Of a DNA stretch of 40,501 nucleotides, positions 20,898 through 32,193 are shown piece by piece. Under the pieces are notes generated by a model, which saw only the letters and a list, made by a program, of their open reading frames with translations, made no database searches and was not told the DNA's origin. Every line of letters starts with the position of its first letter. Position 1 is the stretch's first letter. Made by a program: the position numbers and the translations under genes. The DNA lies in NCBI GenBank assembly GCA_900095095.1, contig FMBT01000594.1, positions 1-40,501 of the forward strand. The letters are read 5' to 3'. This stretch comes from Fragilariopsis cylindrus CCMP1102. Its lineage: Eukaryota > Bacillariophyta > Bacillariophyceae > Bacillariales > Bacillariaceae.

Positions 20898-22490
20898 ATG
20901 ACGGAAGCCAATATAAATACTAATAACAACGAAAGCAATCAATCCGATATCAATACATCATCGTTAAAAGCAGCAACAACTCCAAATGGGGAGGAGGGTC
21001 CTGCTGCCGTTCAGCAGAACGATGATGATGCTGCTGCGGCTGAGAAACGCCGTCTCTCAACGTTTGATGCGGTGATGCATATCATCAAAGGAAATCTGGG
21101 ACCGGGAATTTTGAATTTACCGTACGCGTTTGCGACTGGTGGCTATCTGTATTCCTCGATTTTATTTGTCATCGTCGTCTTCCAGGGATTGTACAGTATG
21201 TGTCTGCTGGTCTACTGCAAGTATTTGTTGCAGCAACATTTCGAAGCCTTGCGGCAGGAAAAACTGGATACCACCCCGATGACCATAGATGTTGTCACCT
21301 GCAGGAGAAACAGCAACAGGAGTAGTACGGATGATGCTGCGATGGCCGTCGAAGAAAAAAGTGATACCAATGTCCCTCTTATTTCATATGGCGATGTGGC
21401 GAATGCAACCTTTGGTACAAAGGGTAGATGGGTCGTAAATTTCTTTGCCTTTACGATGCAATTCGGTGTGTGTTGTGCCTTCCTCGGTCTGATGTCGACC
21501 AATCTCACGGCCCAAACGGGATGGTCCATGTATATAAGCGAGGGGATTATCACGGTGGCCTTGCTCTTTTTGGTGCTCGTCCGACACTTGAAGGACATCA
21601 AATGGTTCTCGAGCTTTGCGAATATCCTCATGTTGATTGCCGTCGGTACCGCCATTGTGGCGGCTATTATTCAAATCGTGCGGTACGATAGTGGCAATAA
21701 TACCGTCACTGTCGACGATGCCAACAATGTCGCCGCCAACACGCAAACCAAACAACCCACCATGTTTCCCGATACAATCAGTGCTGGGGTGCAATTCATC
21801 ACGAGTATTTTCTTTGCATTTGAGGGTATGGCTCTTGTCTTACCAATCGAAAAGGCGTTCAGCATGGGATACAAAGTGAAAGCCGACGAAAATAAGGCAT
21901 CCAAGCGGTTTGGATTTTTAACATTGTATTCCATGGCCTTTGTCGGTTGTCTCTTTTACGTGACGGGAATTACCAACAGTATTGCCTTTCCGGATGTTTC
22001 TTCGGGTAGCATCACCGCATATTTACGAGTGACCTTTCCGAAGAATATATGGTACGATATTGTGAACATCTTCGAAACGGTCGCTGTGTTCTTGACATTT
22101 TCGTTGCAAATGACGCCACCCAATGAAATCCTCGATGATATGATCGATGGTGGGTGCGGTTGTTTCAAACGTCCATCTCCCGCTAGCTGTTGGGGTAAAT
22201 ACAATTGGATCGCCACGCGGTATGTTCTAGTATTGTTCTGCTACGGGGCAAACATGATTTTTGGGAACGACTTATCATTACTGATTTCATTCTTTGGTGC
22301 GGCTGGCCAAACCAATCTTGCAATGATACCATGCATAATTTATTTGAAATTGCAGCACATGGGAATTGCTCCCAGGAATATGGCTGTGAGTATCCTGAAT
22401 GGCGCAATTATCATATTTTGTTCCTGTGCCATGGTCGCCGGTATTGCGTTTTCTGTCATGGATGTAATCAAGGCATTTGAAAACCCATGA
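20898..22490 (+). CDS. Amino acid/proton symporter-like permease (AAAP family, SLC36/SLC32-like)
   Basis: Single-exon, intact, 530 residues. After a 50-residue hydrophilic acidic tail, the first helix carries the family signature IIKGNLGPGILNLPYAF (residues ~62-78). About eleven membrane segments follow, including FAFTMQFGVCCAFLGLMSTNL and a late NDLSLLISFFGAAGQTNLAM. Other family features are SIFFAFEGMALVLPIE (helix 6/7 region) and a large soluble loop near residue 120-160 preceding LISYGDVANATFG. These transporters move small neutral amino acids with protons across plasma or vacuolar/lysosomal membranes; the substrate and membrane cannot be fixed here. Codon use is visibly more GC-rich (CTG, GTC, ACC, GCC) than in the neighbouring TTA-rich genes. 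Confidence 0.85.
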   Translation: MTEANINTNNNESNQSDINTSSLKAATTPNGEEGPAAVQQNDDDAAAAEKRRLSTFDAVMHIIKGNLGPGILNLPYAFATGGYLYSSILFVIVVFQGLYSMCLLVYCKYLLQQHFEALRQEKLDTTPMTIDVVTCRRNSNRSSTDDAAMAVEEKSDTNVPLISYGDVANATFGTKGRWVVNFFAFTMQFGVCCAFLGLMSTNLTAQTGWSMYISEGIITVALLFLVLVRHLKDIKWFSSFANILMLIAVGTAIVAAIIQIVRYDSGNNTVTVDDANNVAANTQTKQPTMFPDTISAGVQFITSIFFAFEGMALVLPIEKAFSMGYKVKADENKASKRFGFLTLYSMAFVGCLFYVTGITNSIAFPDVSSGSITAYLRVTFPKNIWYDIVNIFETVAVFLTFSLQMTPPNEILDDMIDGGCGCFKRPSPASCWGKYNWIATRYVLVLFCYGANMIFGNDLSLLISFFGAAGQTNLAMIPCIIYLKLQHMGIAPRNMAVSILNGAIIIFCSCAMVAGIAFSVMDVIKAFENP

Positions 22491-24690
22491 TTAGTGAAGT
22501 TATCTGGTGGAAAACAACTTCGTCAATCATCTATTACAGAATCATGGAATAGCAACAACATACCTGCTCCTGAAGACGCATCACGTACTGGGCATTCTAC
22601 TGGAACATGCATGGATTCTTATTGTGACAAAACAAATCCAACGAATGGTCTTTATGCTGCAAAACAAACTAGAAAATGTGGCTCTGGTTGATAAATATCA
22701 GTTGTTGTAGTCATTCATTGTACTGGTACACCTGAGGGTAATCATTCTACTAGAAGTTTGATGCCACCAAATAATGATAAAGTAATTGAGATGGTAACCA
22801 ATCAAGAATAAAATAGTATATATATATAGAAGGAGTGATGATACAAATGATGAATGCTTGGCAATTTCCCTAGTAGTAGCTAGTATACTAAATGTACTAT
22901 AGAATGAATCCTAATACAAATATGTATATGAAGAATCTACATCTGTCTTTAATATAACATCAGAATTGCGCTTTTGTACTAGTGGGTGTTGAAGTTAATT
23001 TAGCAGCAGCACCAGCAGCAGCAGCAGCAGCACATACTTAATCTGAGATATTTCCAGCAGCTAGCTAGCTGTATTCTAAAATAAAGTATGTGCGTAGTTT
23101 GTATATAATGTATACATAATATGTACTACACTATACATGCAACACCCCTTTGGAAATTCTTGTGCAAAAGAACCAAGTATTACACAACATTTTGTCTGTA
23201 CTATATAACAGTTTGTGCCTTGAAGAATACAACCAGCAAATATTGCTTGCAACCACCACAAACCGAACCCTGCACAACAATACTTATTTGCTTTACAGAT
23301 CTACTAATATCAGTAAGCAAGAGAGACACCCAATAGTGATATTATGGACAGGCAATGATTAGACTGGTATAATATACATTTGTACACTGAATGCAAAATG
23401 TAGAGGAATGCAGGAAGAAGTAATTGTAAGTTGCTAGGAATACATATATGTTCCTTAGTAATGTGAATGCAACATCTTTCTTGGCATGTTTTGTCTTCCT
23501 GTGTGCTCTTTTAGATGGGGAAATAGGAGCATACAAGATGTCCAGTCTACCAGGACCAAGAAGGGGAGACATGCCTCTAGGGGAACACACTGCTACTACA
23601 TTCAATGTTCTCATTTTTGTTTGATTACAATCTCTCTCTCCCTCTCTCTTCTGAAGTTATAGTAAGTTTGAATCAACTCAATACTATTGCATAGAGGTGC
23701 AAAATGACAGGGAGAAGAATAAATTCAACTTCATTTGACAATAAGGAGGTCACATGTTTACAAATTGTAAGTGAGTGTAAATTGTAAGTGAGTGTAGCAG
23801 CATTCATCCTATTAGTAATGGCATGACTCCTAGCAGCAGGAGGAACATCCAGGGAAACAGTTGAAGGAGGAGATCTCCCAGTGGTTGATAGACACCTGCT
23901 TTCTGCTATCATGTATTAAAACCCCTATGAAATGATCACAACCTTTTGTTGTGTTCTTCTTTCATCTTATTAGTAATGTCATAACTCATAGCAGAAATAA
24001 CTAGGAAAAGAGTTGGAGGAGGAGATCTCCCAGTGGTAGACAGACAACTGCTTTCTGCTATTATGTAATGAAAACCATACAGGATGATCACATCATTTTG
24101 TTGTTTTCTTCTCTGACTGCAATACTTATATGCTTAATAATTTGACCGACTCTTCAAAACATGTATTTGTGGTGCATCAGGCTCAACAAAGTTATACTGT
24201 CAGGTATATGAGAACATTGACTGTTGCTTTATTTTGCATGTTGGTGTTCCACTGGAGTTTAATGGGGAAGCCATCCTACCAAGCCCACCTAATACCGCTA
24301 GGTATGTTACATGACGATGTTATGTGATGTGCTGTGTGATTTAAACAAAAAGGGAATGGTACCGTACTGTATTGTGTATGTAAACACACAGATACCTCTC
24401 TAAAAGCGCTTTGGTAAAAATGCGAAAAGGGGGGGGGGCGAATCAAAAGAAGGCCTAGATTTGATGTTGTACTGTACTTTACTAGTAAATTCCTCTAATA
24501 AAATAATCCCTCATTCATTCAATTGATATTGATTCTTTCTTTCAACGCGATCGTATGTAGGACAGACGTCCGCAGAATTGCTGAAACAAAACAACACAAC
24601 ATCACCATGATACAATCAAATCAACAACTACACAACAACACAACCACAACAATCGAGAGAAGCAAGGAATAGACAAAGCAAGAGAAACAA
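22491..24690. other. Long intergenic region with a 158-bp tandem duplication
   Basis: No gene is supported in 2.2 kb. Contents are a short AT run near 22817, a CAG run near 23003-23030, a CT run near 23630-23650, the two-unit duplication at 23803-24118, and a G9 tract near 24429. The last ~120 bases before 24691 are rich in CAAC/ACAA, as expected for a 5' leader. Confidence 0.5.
23803..24118. repeat. Diverged 158-bp tandem duplication
   Basis: Unit 1 starts at 23803 (ttcatcctattagtaatg) and unit 2 at 23961 (ttcatcttattagtaatg). Both share ggaggagatctcccagtgg, tgctttctgctat, and an end near ttttgttgt...ttcttct. I judge identity at roughly three quarters by eye. On the minus strand both units encode a similar short peptide with CLSTTGRSPP. 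Confidence 0.85.
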
Positions 24691-25071
24691 ATGTGGAGAT
24701 TAACAACCAATCTACCGAAAAAAGGTGGTTTCGCTGCTAGACACTACGTTGGAGTTCGGTGGCGGCAACAAACAAACAACGGCGGCGGTGGTGTCAGACT
24801 ACGTCGTTGTTTTACTAATTTCAACACCAATAATGCAACAACAACAGCCGTAATGGGATCTTCGTTGTCGTCGTCCATCGTTGGTAACAATTATCTTCCT
24901 TCTCTGATATCACCGTCAACGTCACGACACCACCACCAAAATCATCGTGGACAAAGTTTTCGATTTTTTGCTACTGATAACGACAACGACAACGAGAAGG
25001 CTGATACTAATAAAACAACAACATGGGATTTAGATAATACTGATTTCGATAATTTCAATGATGACGACGAC

Positions 25072-25105
<34 letters not shown>

Positions 25106-27451
25106 AAATTGGTGATATTTTCACTGGCTCTGGTGGTGGAGACGACGCAGATAGTAGTATCCATCAAACGGAAGAAGAGAATGAAGAACGGGAACGGTAT
25201 CGTCTAGCACAAGAAGTAATTAATGCGGAATTAGATGCACGTACGGGCCGGCCCTGGCAAGATCCATGGCATATCTCCGAAGAACAATGGATGTCCACCA
25301 ATACCACACAAGAAAATTTAGCGGATTGGTCACCAGATTTTGTCTCACGTGTTAGTTTAGAACGGATACAGATATTAGAAAGTAAGTCTTTACTTGCTGT
25401 TTGTTCTAAGTTTGTGTTCAAAAACGACAGGAAACTATGCATGATGCGGACGGACGGACACACGAAATGTGTTTCAAAAATCTTTTTATCATTCACTTAC
25501 TTACCCCCCTTTTTCGTTCCACTCGTCGTTGTGTTTACTACGGTAGATGGTATACCAACACTGGAAGAAATGTCCAAATTAAATAATTTACCAGTTGGAC
25601 AACCAGGATTACATCCATCCGAGTATACAAAAAAGTATGCCTCGTATCGTAAATCATGGTATTATGAATCGGTATCCAAGACAGTACAAGAATTAGCCTC
25701 CGATCGTGTCACAAAAATTTTAAAAGCTGCAACTGCAAAATCTAATTTGAAAGATTCGAATACTGCCTCAAATAATAATGATTGGTATGATAAACAAGAG
25801 TCAGTGGATATATTATTTGAAGAAATACAAGAAGAAGTATTACATCATAGTAGTATGGATATTTTATCCAAACATCCTGATTTTCAAAATTGGGTGGGTC
25901 GTTCATTAGAAGAATTTTTAACCAAATCGATGAAAAAACAAAAAAAAAAACTCTCCAGCTACTACTACTACTCAAACGGAAGCTAAAGAAGAAGATGAGA
26001 AAGAAGACGTCGCCACAGCTGCTGCTGCTGCTGCTAAGGAAGGTGAAGGAGAGACGGCCGGTAAAACTGTAGAAGAACATTTAGCCGCAGCAATTGCAGA
26101 AAATAATGAGGAAGATGATGACGCTGTTGATATTCCTGTCTTTATGGATTGTTTCGATCCAATTGTCGATGGTGGTGGTAATCCGGATGACGATATTAGT
26201 ACTACTGCGATTGTACCAAAAATATTACATCCACTGAAGGTACATAAACATGGCGGGGTAGGTAAAATGGTGGAAGAATGGGAATTATCTGCACATACTA
26301 CCACAAAAAGAATTATGATCCGTGATACAACGAAACAAATTGCACACACATTAATTTCAGATGAAGGCGAAGGATCATCATCATCAAAACGAATTTATGT
26401 ACATGGAAAGAAGGGAGTTGGTAAATCAGCAACATTAGCATCCATTGTTGCATCATCACGGAAGAGTGGATATATTGTTATGTATATGCCGGATGGTGAT
26501 CGATTATCGAAGAATGGATTTTTTGTGACACCTAATACACATCGTGTTGGTATGTATGATTTACAAGATTTATCACAAGAAGCGATACAACAATTATTAG
26601 ATAGTCATGAAGATGATATTGAAAAATTAAATTTGATTGTTTCTTCTGAAACGCTTCATAAGTATTTTAAAGATACACAATTAAAACGATTAAATGAATT
26701 CTGTGGTAACGAAGATGCAACAAACGATGAAAATATTTCATTAATGGATGTAATGAAATATTCAAAAGAACGGGAAGGTACATGCACCAATGTGTTATTC
26801 TATTATGGTTCATGAATTAATGACACAAACATCATCGGATACAAAATTCTTAATTGTTATGGATGAATTTAATTGTTTGTATGATCATCAAGGGCATTAC
26901 TTCCATATGTCGTACGACGATTCTGTACGAACATCTATCCCATGTAATCAAATAAATTTATTTGAACCAATCATGAATTTTATGAATCTTAGTTCTACTA
27001 CGAATGAGGACGACGATGACATGATAAAGAAGGTAATGCTACCAACGTCGATGATGATTGCATTACTGCATCAGTCATTGTTGGTTCAACTGAATCACAT
27101 GCTATTCGACGTGAAATTTCTGATTCCTTAACATCAAGTGCTACTACTAATGCTGATGCTAATACTGCTACTACTTCTACTACCACTTGTATTGAAATAC
27201 CACGATTCACTTCATTAGAGGTTGATCATATCCTTGCAAATTATGAAGCAACCGGTGTTGGTAAATTACGATCCGATCGTGGTGATACAATTATGAATTT
27301 ACAGGAAGTAGAATACCTAAAAATGTGTTCCGGTTCGATTGGACAAAAAATTACTAGATGTATCTATTATGTAAATCCTAACAAAACAAACGCACGCACA
27401 TGCACATACACAAATGAAGAAGTAGGAGGAAGAAAGAATAATACATATTGA
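24691..27451 (+). CDS. DAP3: Mitochondrial small-subunit ribosomal protein mS29 (DAP3), with three frameshifts
   Basis: GTP-binding protein of the mitochondrial small ribosomal subunit. The N-terminus (MWRLTTNLPKKGGFAARHYV) is basic and Arg-rich, as a mitochondrial transit peptide should be. Acidic Asp runs follow, then TLEEMSKLNNLPVGQPGLHP. Next come YVHGKKGVGKSATLASIVA (Walker A, about 26405-26440), FLIVMDEFNCLYD (Walker B, about 26847-26880) and FTSLEVDHILANYEATGVG near the end; the stop is at 27449-27451. An intron lies at 25382-25546. The frame changes three times: in an A11 run at 25940-25950, near 26788, and near 27030. Each time the correct downstream protein resumes in another frame. 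At about 860 residues it is longer than the usual mS29, owing to low-complexity inserts. The shifts are probably assembly indels. Confidence 0.8.
25382..25546 (+). other. Intron in mS29 with length divisible by three and no stop
   Basis: The donor is gtaagt after ATATTAGAAA and the acceptor is acggtag before ATGGTATACC. Splicing gives ILENGIPTLEEM. At 165 bases with no in-frame stop, retention would insert 55 residues without changing the frame. Confidence 0.8.
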
Positions 27452-28258
27452 GAGAATATTATAAACAAAAAGGAGAAAAGTAAAAAAAAAATGAGACGGA
27501 AAACAAACAAACAAATGAAATACGTAGATATAATTAGAAATGGAAAATATGCTATGGTAATCACTTCCTATGACGTATAAGTAATGATATAAATAATAGC
27601 CCTAATTATTTCTACTTGATACTACTTTTTATAATGCAATACAGTAACTGAGTAGCTAGCTAGCTAGCTAGCTAGCTAGCCAGCCAGCAGTACACCGAAC
27701 CAGCTCTATGTTTTTCTATTCAACAAATTAATTCATGCATATCCACAATGCATCATTAAAAGGTTGGTTATCAACACTAGTTATTCCAAAAAGCCTCCAT
27801 ATTTGCCGCCACAGTCGTCTTGGCTCCACCATTACTCTGCCTTTAATAATCGAATCATCGAATCGATATCAAAGTCTAGATTTATTAGGTCGAGCGAAAT
27901 TGTTAAAATGGATCTTTCTTTAATAAAAACAAAAAGTGATCAACAAGCAATCCCAATTCGATTCGTGACTCAATTCAATGTACTTTCTACGCGTACATCG
28001 TTGCTATTTTTTAGCTTCGCTCACCTTTTCAGCTTCACACATAACCCCTTGTCGTCGTATCGGATATAAATCAAAGACAACACCACACCACCAAAAAAAT
28101 CTTTTGAGGAGAACACTTCCGATGAAACAGAAACAAGAATTTCGACACAAACAAACAGACAAATAAACTCTTGAGTACTCCTAGTACGACTTGAATCCAA
28201 TAACTTCCCATAATCGGAGAAGGATTATATTATCAAGAGGGTAGGTAAGTAAGTAGTA
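27452..28258. other. Intergenic region with a TAGC microsatellite
   Basis: No gene is seen. A pure TAGC tetramer run (about eight units) lies at 27653-27683. The segment from about 27900 to 28258 is probably the leader and promoter of the S51 peptidase gene. Confidence 0.5.
27653..27683. repeat. TAGC tetranucleotide microsatellite
   Basis: About eight perfect TAGC/GCTA units followed by two CAGC-type units. Because GCTAGC is self-complementary, the run can also fold on itself. Confidence 0.85.
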
Positions 28259-30034
28259 ATGCTAATACTGGCACCAATAATATCGACAGTCGTTCATAGC
28301 AAAATAACAAATTTCAATCTCAATCATATCATTAATCCAAGAAGGAAAGTTAAATCGCTATCGTCAATGCGCATGATCAATCTTATTACTGCTGCAGCAA
28401 CAACATTGACAACATTCGCATTTTTCAGCAACACCAATGTCATCCGAACAAGTCACAGTTTTTGTTTTACCAACAACATCAACAACGATCTACTACAACG
28501 TGCACTGCCAACAAGAAGACTTCTATTTACTTCATCATCACCGTATTCTGTATCATCATCCCTATCCTCGACATTATTGTCTTCAACAGCATCAACAGCA
28601 GCAACAACAAGAAGAATGCCACCATCAATACCCACACCGGAGGATCGATCCTTTCAAAAATCATTCCATCCTAATTTAAAAGGTGTATTTGCTGGTAGTG
28701 GTACAGATGGATTAAGTGATCCAAGGATGGTGGATACAATATTACATTTATTACCATTATCATCCAAGGAAAAATTAACAGCAGCAGCAGCATCAGCGTT
28801 AGCAAAGTTAAATAATAATACCAATACTACGACGAATGAGAATGATAATAATGACGTGAATGTATTATATCTTGGAACAGCAACGTATGATATACCAAAA
28901 TTTAGATTAAAACAAACACAATGTTTTATTAAACGTGGTTGTAAAGTTCAGTCATTAGATATTGCATTTGACAATGATGATGATAAGGACAGTGAAGAAG
29001 AAGGCAGCAATAACAAAGATGACAATAAAGCAAAGAATAAAGCATTAATAGTGAATGCTGATATAATTGTGGTGGGTGGTGGGAATACATTATTTGCTGT
29101 AGATCGTTGGTATAAAAAAGGATTAATTCCTATACTAACAAAAGCAATGGAAAGAGGTTGTATCTTAACGGGTGGTAGTGCGGGTGCAATATGTTGGTTC
29201 CATTCTGGACATTCGGATTCAGCTGATCCGGAGACATATGTAACTGCAATGTTACAAAAATATAATGATGGCCATGGCAATAACGAAAATAATGACAATG
29301 ATGATGATGCTGTTGTATCATGTTCCACATCATATGATACCAGTACAAGGGAAAAAGATTGGAATTATATACGTGTTCCTGGATTAAATTTTATACCTAA
29401 TGTAATTTGTTGTCCTCATCATGATAAAGTACAAAGTAATGGTCTATTACGATCCAATGATTTTGATACAATGTTATTAAAATTAGCAACAGCTAACAGT
29501 ATTACTACAACTGCAGCTGCTGCTGCTGCTCAATCTTCTCAATCTCAACAAGCTGCTGTTAATAATAATTCTAATTCTAATAGTATTATTGGTATTGGTA
29601 TTGATCATTATGCAGCATTAATTGTTGATGGTGATAACTATCGTGTATTTTCATTACAAGATAAAGTCGGATCAATTCCACCTAACAACAATACTTGGAA
29701 GGATGATGAGGAAAAGAAGCAACAAGATGGTGGCGGCGATTTTGCAGTTAGTGATAAGGGTATTGCAACTGGTACACCAGGAATATGGATTAAACGTATT
29801 GTAAGGACTACTGATACTACGAATGAGTATAACAGTAACAATAATGATGTCGATACCAGCAATAACAATTTTACTATTGAGGCACAAATATTACCATTGG
29901 AAGGAAAATTAAAAGATATTATTCATATTAGTAGTAGTAGTACCATTGACGATGATCCTTTTGATATTGATGATATTGATATTGATAATAAGAATGAGCT
30001 AGAACGTTGTCGTATAGAAAATCCATCATCATAA
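28259..30034 (+). CDS. Peptidase family S51 (dipeptidase E / cyanophycinase-like)
   Basis: Intact single exon of 591 residues; an internal ATG at 28367 (MRMINLITAAATTLTTFAFF) is an equally good start and would expose a signal peptide. Family S51 features in order: GVFAGSGTDGLSDPRMVDTI, VLYLGTATYDIPKFRLKQT, IIVVGGGNTLFAVDRWYKKG, and the nucleophile motif ILTGGSAGAICWFH (Ser307 if counted from 28259). These are followed by VPGLNFIPNVICCPHHDKV, whose His387/388 should provide the charge-relay histidine, and IGIGIDHYAALIVDG. Family members cleave Asp-X dipeptides or cyanophycin-like beta-Asp-Arg bonds; the substrate here is open. Poly-Asn/Asp inserts enlarge the protein relative to bacterial relatives (~230 residues). 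The leader SHSFCF hints at secretory or plastid routing, weakly. It converges with NIP7. Confidence 0.85.
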   Translation: MLILAPIISTVVHSKITNFNLNHIINPRRKVKSLSSMRMINLITAAATTLTTFAFFSNTNVIRTSHSFCFTNNINNDLLQRALPTRRLLFTSSSPYSVSSSLSSTLLSSTASTAATTRRMPPSIPTPEDRSFQKSFHPNLKGVFAGSGTDGLSDPRMVDTILHLLPLSSKEKLTAAAASALAKLNNNTNTTTNENDNNDVNVLYLGTATYDIPKFRLKQTQCFIKRGCKVQSLDIAFDNDDDKDSEEEGSNNKDDNKAKNKALIVNADIIVVGGGNTLFAVDRWYKKGLIPILTKAMERGCILTGGSAGAICWFHSGHSDSADPETYVTAMLQKYNDGHGNNENNDNDDDAVVSCSTSYDTSTREKDWNYIRVPGLNFIPNVICCPHHDKVQSNGLLRSNDFDTMLLKLATANSITTTAAAAAAQSSQSQQAAVNNNSNSNSIIGIGIDHYAALIVDGDNYRVFSLQDKVGSIPPNNNTWKDDEEKKQQDGGGDFAVSDKGIATGTPGIWIKRIVRTTDTTNEYNSNNNDVDTSNNNFTIEAQILPLEGKLKDIIHISSSSTIDDDPFDIDDIDIDNKNELERCRIENPSS

Positions 30035-30364
30035 TGTTATGATAACAGAACAGTATCTCAAATGATCAAAAATCAGATCAGCAATGCAATGCTTTGCAAT
30101 TATAGACGAAAATGATATAAATACGGAAATATTGTAATAGAGAAATGAATAAATTTAGATAATTATTATTACAGTACCGCTATTTCAATTATTTCGAGGT
30201 GAGTCTAATACTTGTATCAACTTCTACCACTAGTAGCATTTCACAATACACGTTGAAAGTAAGAAATACTAATTGGTTAAGTTGCACCCACTCCCACCAA
30301 AGCATCGTGTGTATGGAAAAAAGAGAAGCGAGAGACTAGTGCTGCTTACCGTTATTGATGTATT
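30035..30364. terminator. Shared 3' flank of convergent S51 peptidase and NIP7 genes
   Basis: About 330 AT-rich bases lie between the two stop codons, so both transcripts must end here. Candidate polyadenylation-like A-rich stretches such as aatgaataaatttag (near 30144) are present. No gene is seen. Confidence 0.4.
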
Positions 30365-30909
30365 TTAACAAAAATCATCTTCTAATCCACGTAAATAATC
30401 ACCAATATCAGCTTGATGTAACACAACATTACCATTGGATTCTAATTGTTGACAATGTTCTGTGGATTGTGCCGCTACACCAAATCCCATTGGTATATCG
30501 GCCATATTATAGACAATCACACCAGAATATTGAGGTGTATTTTCTGTCATTCGTGCTAATCCTGATTTTGTAATATGATTCCCATATAAGAAGGACATTT
30601 CCGCATTTTGTTTGACCCATACTTTATATTTGGCATATTTACTTAAATATTCTAAGGATGTGATATGCAAACGAAATTTACCGGACTTTGTAAATTTACC
30701 AATACAGGTACCGACCGCCAACAAACTATCACGTGCTATGGACGATGCCGCTTTCATTAACTTTCTGAGACATAATAACAACGATCTTTCATTAAACGAA
30801 AACAATATCGTTCATCACTTCTATTAATCATTTTTTCCACATTTTTACCAATATATTCGGATAATTTTAAAAATAATGTTTTCGTTTCTTCTTCTGTTAA
30901 TGGTCTCAT
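30365..30909 (-). CDS. NIP7: 60S ribosome biogenesis factor NIP7, single frameshift
   Basis: Nucleolar factor needed for pre-rRNA processing and 60S assembly. The ATG at 30909 begins [20 protein letters not shown], continues to [19 protein letters not shown], then shifts frame. The second part starts [19 protein letters not shown] and carries the C-terminal PUA domain: [70 protein letters not shown] and [15 protein letters not shown]. One missing base in the short A run of GAAAG (about 30770) explains the break. With it the protein would be 181 residues, exactly the family length. Every conserved block is intact, so this essential single-copy gene is almost surely functional in the organism. 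Confidence 0.95.
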
Positions 30910-31956
30910 TTTAATTTCTGTATTGATTTATTGTATTGTGTCCGTTGATGATGTGGATTATTTTTATTATTAATTGATTACTGATTGATTTTTGCGTGTT
31001 GTGTACAGTGTGCAGTGTATTTGACGACGATGATGGACGATGTAGCTGAACTTAGAACAACAACTTGAGAGGATAGGGAATGAGGACGATGATGATGAAG
31101 ATTGTTAATAGAGGCTGGAAAGGATCAAGACGATCAAGCAGTGATTTTTATTTGCTTTTCGAAGCTTTCTCACATCATCGTCTCGTTTGAAAAAAAAAAT
31201 ATTATTCGATTGGTTGTTATTGAATAAAAACTGTCCTTCACTCCTCAATTCGTGAATGAAGAATGCTTTTAAAATATCGGTCGACTACATCGACTCGACT
31301 TTGTTCTTCGCGATAAGGCTGAGGATGATGTCGACAACTTCTTTGAAACGCTATCACATCATTCTTTTTATCGTTTTCTATTGGTTGTATTTGTTTTGAA
31401 GTTGAACATGCTTCGCCTTACGTGTCAAGAATCAAAAGAAATGCGAGTTAATTGTTCGATTCTTTCTGTTGCGTGTCTGTCTTGTGTCAAAGTTTTCGTC
31501 GTGCATTACGTTGCTGTTTAACAAAAAAAAGGACCAATGTTCTCTTGAGAAGTTATGAAGCTACCACCAAGAAAGAAGAAAATAGCGCGCTTCTTTCACG
31601 AGCGTGTACAGTGCAACATTCTTAAACCAAAGCAAGCAATGATTGCATGCCGCTTTCTCAGCACAAGGTGAGCGAAAACGATGCATCAATTCCTATTCTC
31701 ACTTCTTCGCAGCTCATCCTCTTACAGTAGAGTGTCATCGATGTGTCACTAGAACAAAGAAGCAAGAAACTAATCGAATGACTGAAATACGGAAATAAAC
31801 ATCGACCCACTTCATTGACAGAACTTAAATCAACACAACAAGAACACAACTACATCCGACCTCACATAAAACAACCAAAGAATCCAGAATTCATACACCT
31901 GTACTGCTATCTTCTTCTTCTTCTTCTACGATCTACGAAATCAAATTTTCTCAAAT
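30910..31956. promoter_or_regulatory. Divergent intergenic region between NIP7 and a small secreted protein gene
   Basis: No gene is seen in about 1 kb. Two loosely similar blocks (ctttctcacatcatcgtctcg near 31167 and cgctatcacatcattcttttt near 31350, each followed by attggttgt) suggest an old duplication. It presumably contains both promoters. Confidence 0.35.
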
Positions 31957-32193
31957 ATGTCGTCGTTTACATCATCATCCTCGATCAAGTCTGTACTATT
32001 CTTCGTCATTCTTGTTATAAGCATCGCTTCAGTACCTTCAAAAGTGGAAGGTAAAATAATAGATGTTATACTGAATATATTCGATGCACCAAATCAAATT
32101 GATTTATATGCAAGTTCACCAGGACATTTTGCTGACAAGACAATTGAATTTTTAGCCTTTGGTGATGCTGCTATGGATTATTATGTAAATTAA
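31957..32193 (+). CDS. Small secreted protein, 78 residues
   Basis: The ATG at 31957 begins a Ser-rich start and a clear signal peptide, SVLFFVILVISIASVPSKVEG, with a likely cut near VEG/KIID. The mature part is only about 45 residues (IIDVILNIFDAPNQIDLYAS, then HFADKTIEFLAFGDAAMDYY) and has no Cys. I do not recognise a family. A pyrimidine/AC-rich leader precedes it, as with other real starts here. It is followed by 2 kb without genes and then another small secreted protein. Confidence 0.5.
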   Translation: MSSFTSSSSIKSVLFFVILVISIASVPSKVEGKIIDVILNIFDAPNQIDLYASSPGHFADKTIEFLAFGDAAMDYYVN

